From positions 62,001 to 126,000 of the forward strand of contig NZ_OUNR01000019.1 in assembly GCF_900403705.1 (NCBI RefSeq): a stretch of 64,000 nt of DNA. The letters run 5' to 3'. The notes under the pieces were generated by a model. That model saw nothing but the letters and a program-made list of their open reading frames with translations. It did no database searches and was not told the origin of the DNA. The position numbers were made by a program, and so were the translations under genes. The first letter of the stretch is position 1. The number at the start of each line of letters is the position of its first letter. Positions 38,301-47,410 of this stretch are shown here, piece by piece. The stretch comes from Nitrospira lenta (GTDB taxonomy: Bacteria > Nitrospirota > Nitrospiria > Nitrospirales > Nitrospiraceae).

Positions 38301-38583
38301 CGCGATTATGGGCGGGTTGCTTCCCATTATGTGGTCCACCGGCACGGGCGTCGACGTCATGAAACGAATTGCCGCGCCGATGATCGGTGGCATGGTGAGT
38401 TCCACGATCCTCACCCTGCTGGTAATCCCCGTCCTCTATGCCTTGTGGCGTGGGTGGTCTGTGTCCATCGGGGCTTCGCCCCGACTCACCGGTACCGACC
38501 GTTTTCCGCAAGAGCAGGAGGATACAGCGTTTCGGACCGGCGACACACTTGACGTGCGGGGAGCTGGACCGCAGACGGGTTGA
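35368..38583 (+). CDS. cusA: CusA-like heavy-metal RND pump (Cu/Ag type)
   Basis: 1071-residue inner-membrane proton-driven exporter of the HME-RND family with about 12 membrane helices. The HME signature IAIGAMVDAAIVMVENAHKRLE carries the transmembrane acidic residue. The periplasmic MPIQTRTEMITTGVRSPVGIKVLG matches the Cu(I)-site region of E. coli CusA, including a methionine of the three-Met site. So monovalent Cu/Ag is the likely substrate. It starts 6 bp after cusB. The C-terminal ~30 residues are hydrophilic. Confidence 0.93.
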   Translation: MIARLIEGSARNPVLVILCVVLLTAWGAWAVLQVPLDAIPDLSDVQVIIYTEWSGRSPTLIEDQITYPIVTSLLAGPKVKRVRGVSEYGVSYVYVIFEDRTDLYWARSRVLEYLQKLAGKLPSGVTPTLGPDATGVGWVYQYALVDESGTHDLAQLRSLQDWHLRYQLESVPGVAEVSAIGGFVKQYQIEVDPNTLAAYRLPIKTIIEAVRNSNAEVSGRVLEMAGTEYVIRGRGYLRSIEDIELIPVGTDGRGTPILIRDIAHVHIGPDQRRGIAELDGKGQTVGGIVIMRAGENALAVIERIKARLAEITPALPNGVRMIPTYDRSDLIHRAIAVLREKLVEESVIVSLVALVFLFHVRSAFVAILILPVAVLLAFIPMAYLKITSNIMSLGGIAIAIGAMVDAAIVMVENAHKRLEQNPHSDRIETIIAAAKEVGRPLFFSLLVIAVSFLPIFALEAQEGRLFTPLAYTKTFAMLFATALSVTLAPVLMVLLIRGRIRAETKNPLNWLLIALYRPIISGALRARWLTLGLAVVVVGFTVPIFSRLGAEFMPPLNEGTILYMPTTVPGLSIPESAKVLQVQDQLLTTFPEVERVFGKMGKAPTATDPAFVGMAEITVTLKPEAQWRPGMTWDRLLDEMDATLRIPGFPNIWWMPIQTRTEMITTGVRSPVGIKVLGPDLKTIEKIGLEIEQALANVPGTKSAFAERLNEGYYLDLTVNRREAARYGLTVGDVQAVITTAIGGETVTTTVEGRERYPVNVRYSRELRDDPDRLKRVLIPTPSGAQIPLGQIAEMVITQGPTSIADEAGALAGLVSVSVSGRDLRGYVEDAQHAVRDRVTVPSGYRLIWTGQYEHLVRAEERLKLVVPVTIGIILLLLYLNFGSLAKSLIVLLSVPFAAIGAIWYLDYLGYNLSVAVWVGIIALAGVAAETGVVMLVYLDEAYERRVHEGRMTTAHDLREAIMEGAVQRVRPKMMTVAAIMGGLLPIMWSTGTGVDVMKRIAAPMIGGMVSSTILTLLVIPVLYALWRGWSVSIGASPRLTGTDRFPQEQEDTAFRTGDTLDVRGAGPQTG

Positions 38584-38788
38584 AACAGGAGTCGGGGATA
38601 AGGACATTCGTGCCCATTCCACCAATTATGCAGAGGAAGGAGGTGATGATAGACCGCGGCGAAACCGGTGGGAACTGAGCGGAGGAAGCAGCCCACCTTC
38701 TAGGTGCGTGGGGTAGAAACCTGATCAGATCCATAACCATCAGCTGGCGCTCGAACAGGATGCGCCATAACAAAGGAGGGGAGAAATC

Positions 38789-39127
38789 ATGACAAAGAAT
38801 GGGAACCTATTGAGAGGTGTCGTCGCGGCTCTGATGATGGTGAGCGTCGTGGCTTGCGCGGTGATTGCCAGTCCGCCTCAAGACCTGGTTGCCAAGAACG
38901 ACCACGCGGGGTTGGAAACCTGGTATGTGAAGGAGGCCGCCCATCTCCGACAACGTGCGAAGGACATGCTGGTCATGGCGGAGGAGTATAAGAAAAATCC
39001 TGAAGCGGGTTCGCGCGGGGTGCTGTCCTCCAAGATCGATATGGTCCAGCACTGCCAAAGCCTCGCGGCCATCTACGCCAAGGCGGCTGATGAGGCAGAG
39101 GTTATCGCCCGCGCGCATCGAGACTGA
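38789..39127 (+). CDS. Small lipoprotein after RND operon 1
   Basis: 112 residues with a lipoprotein signal (LMMVSVVACAVIAS) and a helical mature part (HAGLETWYVKEAAHLRQRAKDMLVMAEEYKKNP, SLAAIYAKAADEAEVIA). AAAGGAGGGG precedes the ATG. No metal motif beyond one His-Cys pair (VQHCQSL). Function unknown; the location suggests an envelope role connected with metal export. Confidence 0.75.
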   Translation: MTKNGNLLRGVVAALMMVSVVACAVIASPPQDLVAKNDHAGLETWYVKEAAHLRQRAKDMLVMAEEYKKNPEAGSRGVLSSKIDMVQHCQSLAAIYAKAADEAEVIARAHRD

Positions 39128-39182
39128 GGGCCATTCGTAGAACAGGATTCACGAGAGCAGCACACAATTGGCAGGTCGTCTG

Positions 39183-39212
39183 TGCCCGACAGGGAAAACG
39201 CCTTGTCGGGCA
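39183..39212 (+). terminator. Hairpin after the small lipoprotein gene
   Basis: Perfect 9-bp stem TGCCCGACA / TGTCGGGCA with a 12-nt loop, 56 bp after the stop; no T run. Confidence 0.4.
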
Positions 39213-39333
39213 GAGGCTGAATGGATGACCCTCGATCAGACCTGCGTTCAGGCTTTCGGTCGATCGCACAAGGAGATATCGAATGTCTCGTGTGGAGCCC
39301 AGCTGTTATAGGTGTAGATAAGCCTGGGTTGGG

Positions 39334-39540
39334 ATGAGCGCGCTGGCCGGCGTGGCGGCGGAGACGGGGGTCGTGATACTCGTCTATCTTGACGAGGGGG
39401 ATGAGCGGAGAGTGCGTGCAGGCCGAACGGCGACCGTTCACGACCTGCGTGAGGTCACCAAGGAAGGAGCAGTCCAGCGGATGCGGCCCAAGATGATGAC
39501 CGGAACTGCCATCATGGGCGAGTGGCTCCCAGCGGTCAGG
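39334..39540 (+). pseudogene. CusA C-terminal fragment 1
   Basis: About 65 codons equivalent to the TM10 region of the complete CusA just upstream: LAGVAAETGVVILVYLDEGDERRVRAGR, VHDLREVTKEGAVQRMRPKMMT. It lacks everything before and ends abruptly. No longer a pump; a recombination leftover. Confidence 0.85.
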
Positions 39541-39578
39541 AATGGGCTAGGATTGTCTTGGTCCTTGTCCCATTCGCC

Positions 39579-39607
39579 TTGATCGAAGGAAGTGTGCTAT
39601 CTTTAAT
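39579..39607 (+). promoter_or_regulatory. Promoter of the second RND operon
   Basis: TTGATC (39579-39584) and TTTAAT (39602-39607), 17-bp spacer, about 28 bp before the first gene. Confidence 0.45.
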
Positions 39608-39634
39608 TAGTTTTCATCAACAGGGACGCAGCGG

Positions 39635-39958
39635 ATGACTACGCGCAAGCTCCATCAAATGGCGACGTTCATACTGATGGGTCTTCTCTTTCTTCAACTC
39701 ACGGGGCTTACATGCCTGGGTGAGGAAGTGGCTGGCTCTGCCCAAGCGTCCGTTTACTCAGAGGATCACACGAGAAGTTCTGTAGATCGCGCAGTTGATG
39801 CCGACCAAGACGGCTGTCCCTGTCACTTGCAATTTAGTGCGGTGGAACCTGTGTATCACGAAGCGATGTACCGGGTGAATCTCGCTCCAGCAATCACACC
39901 TCTTTCCTATGCGCCCTTGTTCCCCTTCAATCTGCTCCGTCCGCCTCTGGGCAACTAA
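39635..39958 (+). CDS. Small exported protein heading RND operon 2
   Basis: 107 residues: signal peptide (FILMGLLFLQLTGLTCLG), then an acidic stretch, CPCHLQF, and a C-terminal hydrophobic, proline-rich end (LSYAPLFPFNLLRPPLGN). Unrecognised family. It occupies the same place as the small exported genes before RND operons 1 and 3, and the CPCH motif could bind metal. Confidence 0.6.
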   Translation: MTTRKLHQMATFILMGLLFLQLTGLTCLGEEVAGSAQASVYSEDHTRSSVDRAVDADQDGCPCHLQFSAVEPVYHEAMYRVNLAPAITPLSYAPLFPFNLLRPPLGN

Positions 39959-40044
39959 CTCCCAACTCGTGCCTCGTTATCCATTTCAGTCGGGAATCAT
40001 TCCTGGTTGGCCCAGGAATGTCGATTCTTCTTGGGAGGACATCA

Positions 40045-41304
40045 ATGCGTACAGGAGCAATCCATTTCATTTCCACTGCGATTTTCTTGCACATCCTTGG
40101 CGCGAGCCTTCCCGTGAGTCAGGCCGCGGAACCGAGTCCAACACCCTATAGTCTGAATACCATTATCGAGTTGGCGCTTGAGCGCAACCCGACCATTACC
40201 GGTGCGGAAGCGTCGATTGAGCAGAGTCGCGGGCAACAGGCGACCGCTGGTGCGTATCTCAACCCATCCATTACCGGATCAGCCGGCCGCGGGTCGCTTC
40301 GCGATCCCAGCACCGGTGTCTCCGTCACCGAACGGACCATCACCGTGGAGCAACCGCTGGAGTGGCTGGGCAAACGCGCAGCCCGACAACGCGCCGCTGA
40401 CGCGGGATTGGCCGGCGCCCTCGCCGGCATGGACGAAATAAAAGTGATCGTCATGGCCGAGGTGAAAGGGGCGTTTTTCCAATTGCTCTTGGCGCAACAA
40501 GATGCACAGCTCGCGAGGGAGAACCTGAAGACGGTCGAAGACCTTGTGAAATTGGTGGGTGCGCGTGTCAGCACGCGGGAAGCGCCGAAATTCGAGTTGG
40601 TCAAGGCGACCGTCGAACTCCAAAAATCACGGAAGGATCTGGCGAGGGCGGACAATGCGCTGCTCGTGGCCCGTGCCAAACTCAATACGGTCACAGGCAA
40701 GGCCCTCGGAGAATCATTTGCCATCCAAGGAGAATTTGAAACGGTGAGGTCGGGACTGGAACTACGTGTCCTGATGGATCAGGCCCTCGACCGACATCCC
40801 GCACTCCGCCGACAACAGAAAGCGGTCGAGCAGGCCGAATTCACGATCGAACAGGAGCGCGCATCGCGCATGCCGAACGTGGCGGTGATCGGCCAGTATC
40901 ATCGGGAAGCCGGGGATGAATCCATCACGGCGGGGCTGAGCGTGCCGCTGCCCATTTGGTATCGCCGACAGGGAGAAATCGGCGCGGCGATGGGCGCGCA
41001 TCGCAAAGCGCAAGCCGAACGGGCTCGGGTGCAACAGGACCTGGAGCAGACCATCACGCAGCATTTTCAGGAGGTGCGGACCGCTCAAGAACAGATGCAG
41101 GTCTTCGAGCAAGGACTTCTCTATCAAGCCAAAGAAGCGTTCGACATCGCTCAGTTCAGTTTTCGCCATGGAGTGGCGAGTTTGCTCGAAGTCATCGATG
41201 CGCAGCGCGTCTACCGCCAGACACTCCTCGAATATGCCCAGGCACGCGCCGATCATTCCATCGCGCTGGCCCGGTTGGAGCGGGCGGTGGGAGGGTTGCC
41301 ATGA
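40045..41304 (+). CDS. czcC: TolC-family outer-membrane factor (CzcC-like)
   Basis: 419 residues; the ATG at 40045 has GGGAGG and opens a signal peptide (HFISTAIFLHILGASLPVSQA). Outer-membrane efflux repeats start with IIELALERNPTITGAEASIEQSRG, and the end has FRHGVASLLEVIDAQRVYRQTL. It forms the outer-membrane duct of the second exporter. The stop overlaps the adaptor start as ATGA. Confidence 0.9.
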   Translation: MRTGAIHFISTAIFLHILGASLPVSQAAEPSPTPYSLNTIIELALERNPTITGAEASIEQSRGQQATAGAYLNPSITGSAGRGSLRDPSTGVSVTERTITVEQPLEWLGKRAARQRAADAGLAGALAGMDEIKVIVMAEVKGAFFQLLLAQQDAQLARENLKTVEDLVKLVGARVSTREAPKFELVKATVELQKSRKDLARADNALLVARAKLNTVTGKALGESFAIQGEFETVRSGLELRVLMDQALDRHPALRRQQKAVEQAEFTIEQERASRMPNVAVIGQYHREAGDESITAGLSVPLPIWYRRQGEIGAAMGAHRKAQAERARVQQDLEQTITQHFQEVRTAQEQMQVFEQGLLYQAKEAFDIAQFSFRHGVASLLEVIDAQRVYRQTLLEYAQARADHSIALARLERAVGGLP

Positions 41305-42521
41305 ACGGTGGCATGATGCGGCGTTCCTCACCAGTAGCACCCCGAATCGCCATCGTTCTGTTGGTCGCCATTGCACAGACGGCGTGTCAGGCCAAGCAAG
41401 AAGACGCGCCGAAGACGTTCCCTCCGGCAACTAAAGCGTCCCATGAATCCGGTGTCATAGAACTCCCCGAGGGCAGTCCGACCCTTGCCCAGCTTCAGAC
41501 GGATCGAATCGCTCTCCGTCCGATCCGGACGGCCCTCAAGGCCCAAGCGGGGAAGATTTTGGCCAACGAGAATCGATTAGCGCACCTCAGCGCGCGAGTC
41601 CCGGGCAGTATCGTGGCTGTGTACGCCAACCTTGGCGACCGAGTCAAGGAAGGTGACCGGCTTCTCCTGCTCGATAGCCCCGCCTTTGGAGCAGCCCAGT
41701 TGGAATATCGCAAAGCGAGGATCACGTTGCACGTGACGGAACAGGCGCTCGAACGGGCCCAAGCGCTGCTGGATCGCGGCGCAATCGGCGCGGGCGAACA
41801 GCAACGGCGCGATGCCGACTATGAGAACGCTCGAGCCGATCTTCACGTGGCAGAGGAAAAGCTGCATTTACTCGGCATGACGGAACGGGAGATCCAGCGG
41901 CTGGCTGCCAAGACCTTGCCCCATGCGGAGGTCGCGCAAGTCTCCCTGCGCGCCCCCTTTACCGGTGATGTGATCGAACGGAACGCGACCATGGGCGAAG
42001 TCATCGATCCCAATAAAACGCTCTTCACGGTGGCAGATCTCTCGACCGTCTGGGTGCGTGCCGATTTCCCAGAGCAACAGGCCGGTCGGCTGAAGACCGG
42101 CCTCATGATCGAGCTGCGGGTGTCAGCCTATCCGGACACGATGTTTCGAGGCGCTATTACCTATGTTGGCGCGGTGATCGATCCGGCCACGCGGACGGTC
42201 ACGGCGCGTGCGGATGTGTCCAATCCTGATGGCCGATTGCGGCCCGAGATGTTCGCCGAGGTCACGTTGATGACGGACGAGCAATCCGTCTTGAGCGTGC
42301 CGCGCGGGGCGGTGCAGCAGGTCGGCAGCCGGACGGTCGTGTTCGTTGTGCGGGGACTGCGTCGGTTCGAATCCCGCGAGGTGACGATCGCCCAGGCCTC
42401 GGGCGACTACATCCAGGTTGTCGCTGGGCTAACTTCGGGAGATGAAGTGGTGACGCAGGGCAGTTACGCCCTGAAGTCCGAGTTGCTCCGCGAGCAGATG
42501 CCGTCGGAGGGCGCGCCATGA
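41301..42521 (+). CDS. czcB: CzcB-like periplasmic adaptor lipoprotein
   Basis: 406-residue membrane-fusion protein, lipoprotein-anchored (IAIVLLVAIAQTACQAK). Lipoyl halves LSARVPGSIVAVYANLGDRVKEGD and VSLRAPFTGDVIERNATMGEV, then the beta-barrel LFTVADLSTVWVRADFPEQQ. It lacks the Met-rich segments of the CusB-like protein of operon 1, in line with divalent rather than Cu/Ag export. Overlaps both neighbours by 4 bp. Confidence 0.9.
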   Translation: MNGGMMRRSSPVAPRIAIVLLVAIAQTACQAKQEDAPKTFPPATKASHESGVIELPEGSPTLAQLQTDRIALRPIRTALKAQAGKILANENRLAHLSARVPGSIVAVYANLGDRVKEGDRLLLLDSPAFGAAQLEYRKARITLHVTEQALERAQALLDRGAIGAGEQQRRDADYENARADLHVAEEKLHLLGMTEREIQRLAAKTLPHAEVAQVSLRAPFTGDVIERNATMGEVIDPNKTLFTVADLSTVWVRADFPEQQAGRLKTGLMIELRVSAYPDTMFRGAITYVGAVIDPATRTVTARADVSNPDGRLRPEMFAEVTLMTDEQSVLSVPRGAVQQVGSRTVVFVVRGLRRFESREVTIAQASGDYIQVVAGLTSGDEVVTQGSYALKSELLREQMPSEGAP

Positions 42522-45500
42522 TCGAACGGCTGATCCGCACCGCGCTCGAACAACGACTCATCGTGCTGCTCGTCGTTTTTGGGCTCATCGTGAGCGGCGT
42601 GGTGGCATTCCGCCATCTGCCGATTGATGCCTTTCCCGACGTGACTCCGGTCCAGGTCCAAGTGATCACCCGGGCGCCGTCTCTGGCTCCTTCAGAAATC
42701 GAACGCCTCGTGACCTTTCCCTTGGAGATCGAGTTGACGAACCTGCCGGGCAAAACGGAACTGCGGTCGGTGTCACGGTTCGGGCTCTCGGTGATCACGG
42801 TGGTTTTTGAGGACAGGATGGATATCTATTTCGCCAGACAACTCGTCTTGGAACGGGTGCTTCAGGCGCGATCCCGGCTTCCACAAAGCGCCGAGCCGGT
42901 ACTCGGACCGGTAAGTACGGGACTGAGCGAAGTCTTCATGTATCTCGTCGAGGGCTCGACGCAGACCCTCATGGACTTGCGGACCCTCCAAGATTGGGTC
43001 ATCCGCCCGATGCTGCGAGCGGTCCCAGGCCTCGCGGATGTCGATACGTTGGGTGGCCTGGCGAAGCAGTATGAAGTGCTCGTCGATCCCAATCGATTGA
43101 CGAGCTTTGGTCTCACGTTGCGCCAAGTACACGCGGCTGTAGCAGGGAACAACCAGAATGCCGGGGGCAGCTACATCGAGCAGGGCGGAGATAAGTTGGT
43201 CGTCTACGGCGTGGGACTGGCCCGCTCTGCGGCGGATTTGGAACAGATCGTGGTGGCGGCCCACAAGGGCACACCGATTTATCTCCGGGACGTCGCTCAG
43301 GTTCGCCAAGGGACCGCGATCCGGTTGGGAGGGGTTACGCGTGACGGGAAGGGCGAGGTGCTCGAAGGGATTGCCGTCATGCTGCGCGGCGGCAATAGCC
43401 GGGAGATTGTCTCAGGGGTGAAAGACAAGGTCGAGCTGATCAACCGGGTGTTACCGGCCGGCGTGAAGATGGTCCCCTTCCATGACCGCATCGAACTGGT
43501 GGCGCGGGCACTTGATACCGTCGAGCGTGCCCTGCTGGAGGGTGCCGCGGTCGTCATCCTTGTACTGTATCTCTTTCTCCGGAATCTTCGCGGTGCCCTT
43601 GTCGTAGCCATGACGTTGCCGCTGGCCACGTTGGCCACGTTCCTGATCATGCAACAGGTCGGCCTGTCGGCGAATCTGATGTCACTGGGCGGCTTGGCCA
43701 TCTCGCTGGGGATGATCGTCGATGCGGCCATCGTGCAGGTGGAGAATGTCGAGCGCCATCTGGGCGAGCAGACAAAGGGCCGGACCCTCTCGGTTACCGA
43801 CCGTGTGCCGGTCGTCTTACGCGCCGTTCTGGAAGTGCGGCGGCCGAGCCTCTTCGGAGAGCTGATCATCGCGTTGACCTTCGTCCCGCTCCTGACTCTA
43901 CAAGGCATGGAAGGTAAGATGTTCATCCCGCTGGCCCTGACGGTGGTGATCGCCCTCCTGAGTTCCTTAGTGCTCTCGATGACGGTGGTTCCGGTGCTGG
44001 CGGCGATGCTCATGAAGCCTCGTGTCACACCCGAGGGTGGGTGCCTGTTGGAGCGAGGTCGGTGGCTGTATCGCAAGTTATTGGAGGGGGCCATTCGCAG
44101 AACTCGCCTGGTCACCCTTGTGGCGGCTGGTGTGCTCGTCGGCGGGGCGGCCCTGGTCCCGTTCATTGGACGGGAATTCGTCCCGATCATGGACGAAGGA
44201 ACGATTGTGGTGAATGTGATGCGGCTCCCGAGCATCAGCCTGAGCGAATCGCTGAAAATTTCGGGGGAAGTCGAACGACTCTTGCTGGAGATACCGGACG
44301 TGCGTTCTGTGGTCTCCCGTACGGGCGCCAACGAGCTGGGTACCGATCCGATGGGGATGGAACTCAGCGACATGTATGTCTTGCTCAAGCCCGAATCCGG
44401 ATGGCAAGCCGGGTCCAAAACCGAAATCGAAGAGCAGATCCGTCGGCGGCTGGCGCAAGTGCCTGGCATCGCCTTCGGCTTGTCCCAGCCGATCGCCATG
44501 CGCGTCGATGAACTGGTGTCGGGGGTCCGGTCCCAGGTCGCGGTCAAACTATTCGGCGATGAGCTTGAGACGTTGCGGTCAAAGGCAGACGAGATTGCCC
44601 GAGTGATGCGCCAGGTGCGAGGCATGTCAGATCTTCGGGTCGAGCAGGTATGGGGCCTCTACTATCTGAAGATCGACATTGATCGTACTAAGATCGCGCG
44701 TCATGGGATCAACGTGGCCGAGATCACGGAGGTCATTGAAGCCGTCGGTGGCGGGATTGCCGCCGGGGAAGTCTTTGAAGGGCAATGGCGTTTTCCGATC
44801 ATGGTGCGATTTCCGGATGATCGGCGTGCCGATGTGGAGACGATTGCGGCACTCTGGGTGATGGCACCGGATGGCTCCCGTATTCCGCTCCGGGATCTGG
44901 CCGAGATTCGAATTGTGGAAGGGCCGGCACAGGTCAGCCGTGAGCACGCGAGCCGCCGGATTGTGATCGAAGCCAATGTGGTCGGACGCGATCTGGTCGG
45001 CGCGGTGGAAGAGGCTCAAGCAGCAGTGGGTCGTCTGGTGCAGCTCCCGCCAGGCTATTACCTGACCTGGGGCGGCCAATTCGAAAACCAACGACAGGCG
45101 ATGGCACGACTGGCCGTGGTCGTTCCTCTGGTCATTGGACTAATCTTTCTGCTGCTCTTTTTCACGTTCGGAAACCTGAGACAAGCCGCGCTCATTCTCC
45201 TCGCGATTCCGTTTGCGATGGTCGGCGGCCTGCTGGCGCTGTGGTTCGGCGGGCTGTATCTCTCGGTTCCGGCCTCCGTCGGCTTTATTGCCTTGTTCGG
45301 TGTGGCGGTGCTTAACGGGGTGGTGAAGATCGCCTACATCAACCAGCTGCGGGAACAGGGCATGGCATTGGACGAGGCGGTGCTGACCGGCATGGTCCTC
45401 CGTTTGCGGCCTGTTCTGATGACTGCGGTCGTGGCGATGATGGCGCTCATTCCGCTGCTGCTGGCGACCGGCCCGGGCTCCGAGATCCAGCGGCCCCTCG

Positions 45501-45655
45501 CGACGGTTGTGGTCGGTGGGTTGTTCTCATCCACGGCCCTGACGTTGGTCGTGCTTCCCGTGCTCTATCGGTGGGTCGAGCAACGAATCGCGCCACGGCG
45601 CGCCTCGGAGGCAGCCGTACTCAAAATGGCTTCTGACAGAGAGGTGGCAACATGA
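42518..45655 (+). CDS. czcA: CzcA-like heavy-metal RND pump (divalent type)
   Basis: 1045-residue HME-RND pump. LAISLGMIVDAAIVQVENVERHLGE is the membrane signature, and FGLSQPIAMRVDELVSGVRSQVAVKLFG is the region typical of CzcA/CnrA/NccA-type pumps for Co, Zn, Cd or Ni. It lacks the CusA three-methionine pattern. The neighbouring PIB ATPase and CDF transporter support a divalent-metal group. Stop overlaps the next gene. Confidence 0.92.
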   Translation: MIERLIRTALEQRLIVLLVVFGLIVSGVVAFRHLPIDAFPDVTPVQVQVITRAPSLAPSEIERLVTFPLEIELTNLPGKTELRSVSRFGLSVITVVFEDRMDIYFARQLVLERVLQARSRLPQSAEPVLGPVSTGLSEVFMYLVEGSTQTLMDLRTLQDWVIRPMLRAVPGLADVDTLGGLAKQYEVLVDPNRLTSFGLTLRQVHAAVAGNNQNAGGSYIEQGGDKLVVYGVGLARSAADLEQIVVAAHKGTPIYLRDVAQVRQGTAIRLGGVTRDGKGEVLEGIAVMLRGGNSREIVSGVKDKVELINRVLPAGVKMVPFHDRIELVARALDTVERALLEGAAVVILVLYLFLRNLRGALVVAMTLPLATLATFLIMQQVGLSANLMSLGGLAISLGMIVDAAIVQVENVERHLGEQTKGRTLSVTDRVPVVLRAVLEVRRPSLFGELIIALTFVPLLTLQGMEGKMFIPLALTVVIALLSSLVLSMTVVPVLAAMLMKPRVTPEGGCLLERGRWLYRKLLEGAIRRTRLVTLVAAGVLVGGAALVPFIGREFVPIMDEGTIVVNVMRLPSISLSESLKISGEVERLLLEIPDVRSVVSRTGANELGTDPMGMELSDMYVLLKPESGWQAGSKTEIEEQIRRRLAQVPGIAFGLSQPIAMRVDELVSGVRSQVAVKLFGDELETLRSKADEIARVMRQVRGMSDLRVEQVWGLYYLKIDIDRTKIARHGINVAEITEVIEAVGGGIAAGEVFEGQWRFPIMVRFPDDRRADVETIAALWVMAPDGSRIPLRDLAEIRIVEGPAQVSREHASRRIVIEANVVGRDLVGAVEEAQAAVGRLVQLPPGYYLTWGGQFENQRQAMARLAVVVPLVIGLIFLLLFFTFGNLRQAALILLAIPFAMVGGLLALWFGGLYLSVPASVGFIALFGVAVLNGVVKIAYINQLREQGMALDEAVLTGMVLRLRPVLMTAVVAMMALIPLLLATGPGSEIQRPLATVVVGGLFSSTALTLVVLPVLYRWVEQRIAPRRASEAAVLKMASDREVAT

Positions 45656-46065
45656 GGCGCAATTGTCGTGACGCTCCTGCGTTGGTCTTACTCACGTTGC
45701 TGCTGGCTCTCACTCCTGCCGCGATCAGTAGCTGCATCGAGACACCTTCCTCTCGCCTCGTCACTGCTAAGGACACGCTGCTCGGCAAATCGGAGTCGGA
45801 GGTCGTGGCCTGTGCCGGGGCACCGCGGACAGCCTCGTCACAAGACAGAGTAAAGGTCCTAACGTACCAGAAAAGTTCAGGACCATTGGAAGGTTCATTC
45901 CCAGGAATCAAAGGCAGCCGTCCCGAGGGAGCCAGGCACGGGTGTACGGCGACCCTGACACTACAAGACGATCGCGTCATCCAGGTTCAGTACCGGACAA
46001 CACCGGATTCATCTGACTTGCATGAGCATTGTGAGGAGATTTTCCGGTGCTGTGTGCCGCAGTAA
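45652..46065 (+). CDS. Small lipoprotein, BamE/OmlA-like pattern
   Basis: 137 residues coupled to czcA by ATGA. Lipoprotein signal ending ISSCIET. The mature part has LLGKSESEVVACAGAPRTASSQDRVKVLTYQ and CTATLTLQDDRVIQVQYR, a layout recalling the SmpA/OmlA/BamE fold, and a Cys/His-rich tail (LHEHCEEIFRCC). Function not known; the tail could bind metal. Confidence 0.7.
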   Translation: MRRNCRDAPALVLLTLLLALTPAAISSCIETPSSRLVTAKDTLLGKSESEVVACAGAPRTASSQDRVKVLTYQKSSGPLEGSFPGIKGSRPEGARHGCTATLTLQDDRVIQVQYRTTPDSSDLHEHCEEIFRCCVPQ

Positions 46066-46092
46066 GAAGAGATCTTCGAGAAGGGAAGTGCC

Positions 46093-47025
46093 GTGACTTG
46101 TTCTGGTGTTGTCGGGATGAAAGTGGGTTGGCCGGGACGTTCTGAGCAACGGGAGGGGAAGCCAGGAGCGCTCCCTCTGCTTAGTGCCTTTCTCCTATTC
46201 GTGGTCTTGGCTAGCGGCGGATGCGCTGGCTGGTGGTCCAGGACACTGCCGCCGCCGGATCCTCCGCTGACGATCATGGTGGCGCAATTCCTGGTGGAAG
46301 CCCCGATTACGAAGAGCACGCAAATGCAGACGTTCGAGGAGACCCCGTCTCCAGAGGTCGAACCGGTCATCCGGGCTCAGCTCATCGAGGAGGTCGAGCT
46401 CAGAGCGTAGCGGCTGATGACGGAGCAGTTGGCCGTGCAACCGGGATTCCGGGTCGTGCCATTCGGCGAGGCCAGGCGTATGGTCGGCAATCTCGGCGTT
46501 CGGCGGGAACGGCTCAGCGACGCGCACGTCCGTGCCCTGGTCGATGAGAGCCGGGCCGATCTCATTGTCACCGGACGCATCCCGGATTATGGTGCCGTGC
46601 GCTGGCAGTACTGGGTGGGAGGGTGGGCGATGACGGCGACCGCTCATCTCCTGACCGTCGGGTTCGCCTCAGGCTGGAACCCGGCTGTCGTGGGCAGCTT
46701 CATGGCGCTCGATCTGTCCACGGATCTGCCCTTTTGGTGGGGCGGGGCCTATGCCTTTGGCTGGGGACTTCGATCCGTGCGGGTCCAAGTCGAGGCCGTG
46801 CAGACAGAGCTCTGTGGCGGACCGCTTTGGAGGACGCAGACGGTCATGGTCCTGATTCCCGGGAAAACGCTTGCCGTGTTCCCTCCCGAAGAGCAACGGC
46901 GGAAAGAGGTCCAGCTCGGGGTCAACCTGGAACGCGCCATCAGAGACGTTGCGGATGCAGCGGGCCAGTCGCTTCGACTGAAGTCTTGTGGGCCAGAACC
47001 GGAACCAGGAGACACGCGGCGATGA
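46093..47025 (+). pseudogene. Lipoprotein gene interrupted by an in-frame TAG
   Basis: A GTG-started frame (GAAGGGAAG site) encodes a lipoprotein signal (LFVVLASGGCAGWW) and continues in the same frame to 47025. It is broken only by TAG at 46408-46410 (ELRA-stop-RLMTEQLAV). The sequence reads through naturally, so a CAG-to-TAG change is likely. The second part contains a membrane-like segment (WVGGWAMTATAHLLTVGFASG) and ends basic. No family recognised. Truncation, suppression or a sequencing error are all possible. Confidence 0.7.
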
Positions 47026-47055
47026 GGAGTTAATGGAAAGCGGAAGGAGACAGCC

Positions 47056-47289
47056 ATGCACGAACCAATGATGGGGCTCTGGGGCTGGGTGGGTTATGTC
47101 TTGATGGTCGTCTTTTGGACGTTGGTGATCCTCGCGCTAGTCCTATGGATCAAGTCGTGGTTGGAACAAAAGGGATTTGGGTCAGCCTCTCGCGAGCCGG
47201 AATCGGCCTTGGAGATTTTGAAAAAGCGCTACGCCCGCGGGGAGATCAATAAGCAGGAGTTCGAAGAGAAGCGCAAGGATCTTCTTTAA
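47056..47289 (+). CDS. Small membrane protein with SHOCT domain
   Basis: 77 residues: one membrane helix (VGYVLMVVFWTLVILALVLWI) and a C-terminal SHOCT motif (SALEILKKRYARGEINKQEFEEKRKDLL), found at the ends of many oligomerising proteins. GGAAGGAGA precedes the ATG. Lies directly before the PIB ATPase gene. Confidence 0.88.
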   Translation: MHEPMMGLWGWVGYVLMVVFWTLVILALVLWIKSWLEQKGFGSASREPESALEILKKRYARGEINKQEFEEKRKDLL

Positions 47290-47410
47290 AGACTTCGTAT
47301 CGCACTGATTGGAACGCCGTGAAGCTCTCGCACCAGAGAGGGGGGTGGCGACTCTCAAAAGGAAGCGCCTTCTGAGCGTGACCAGTCTGGGCGACCAAGG
47401 GAGGAACAAC

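Noticed and set aside
42362-42376. Another GGTTCGAATCC T-loop-like string
   Set aside because: Internal to czcB coding sequence, no cloverleaf.
43297-44625. Long minus-strand open frame (442 codons) opposite czcA
   Set aside because: Ser/Arg/Thr-rich shadow of the strongly conserved CzcA frame; no domain, no ribosome site.
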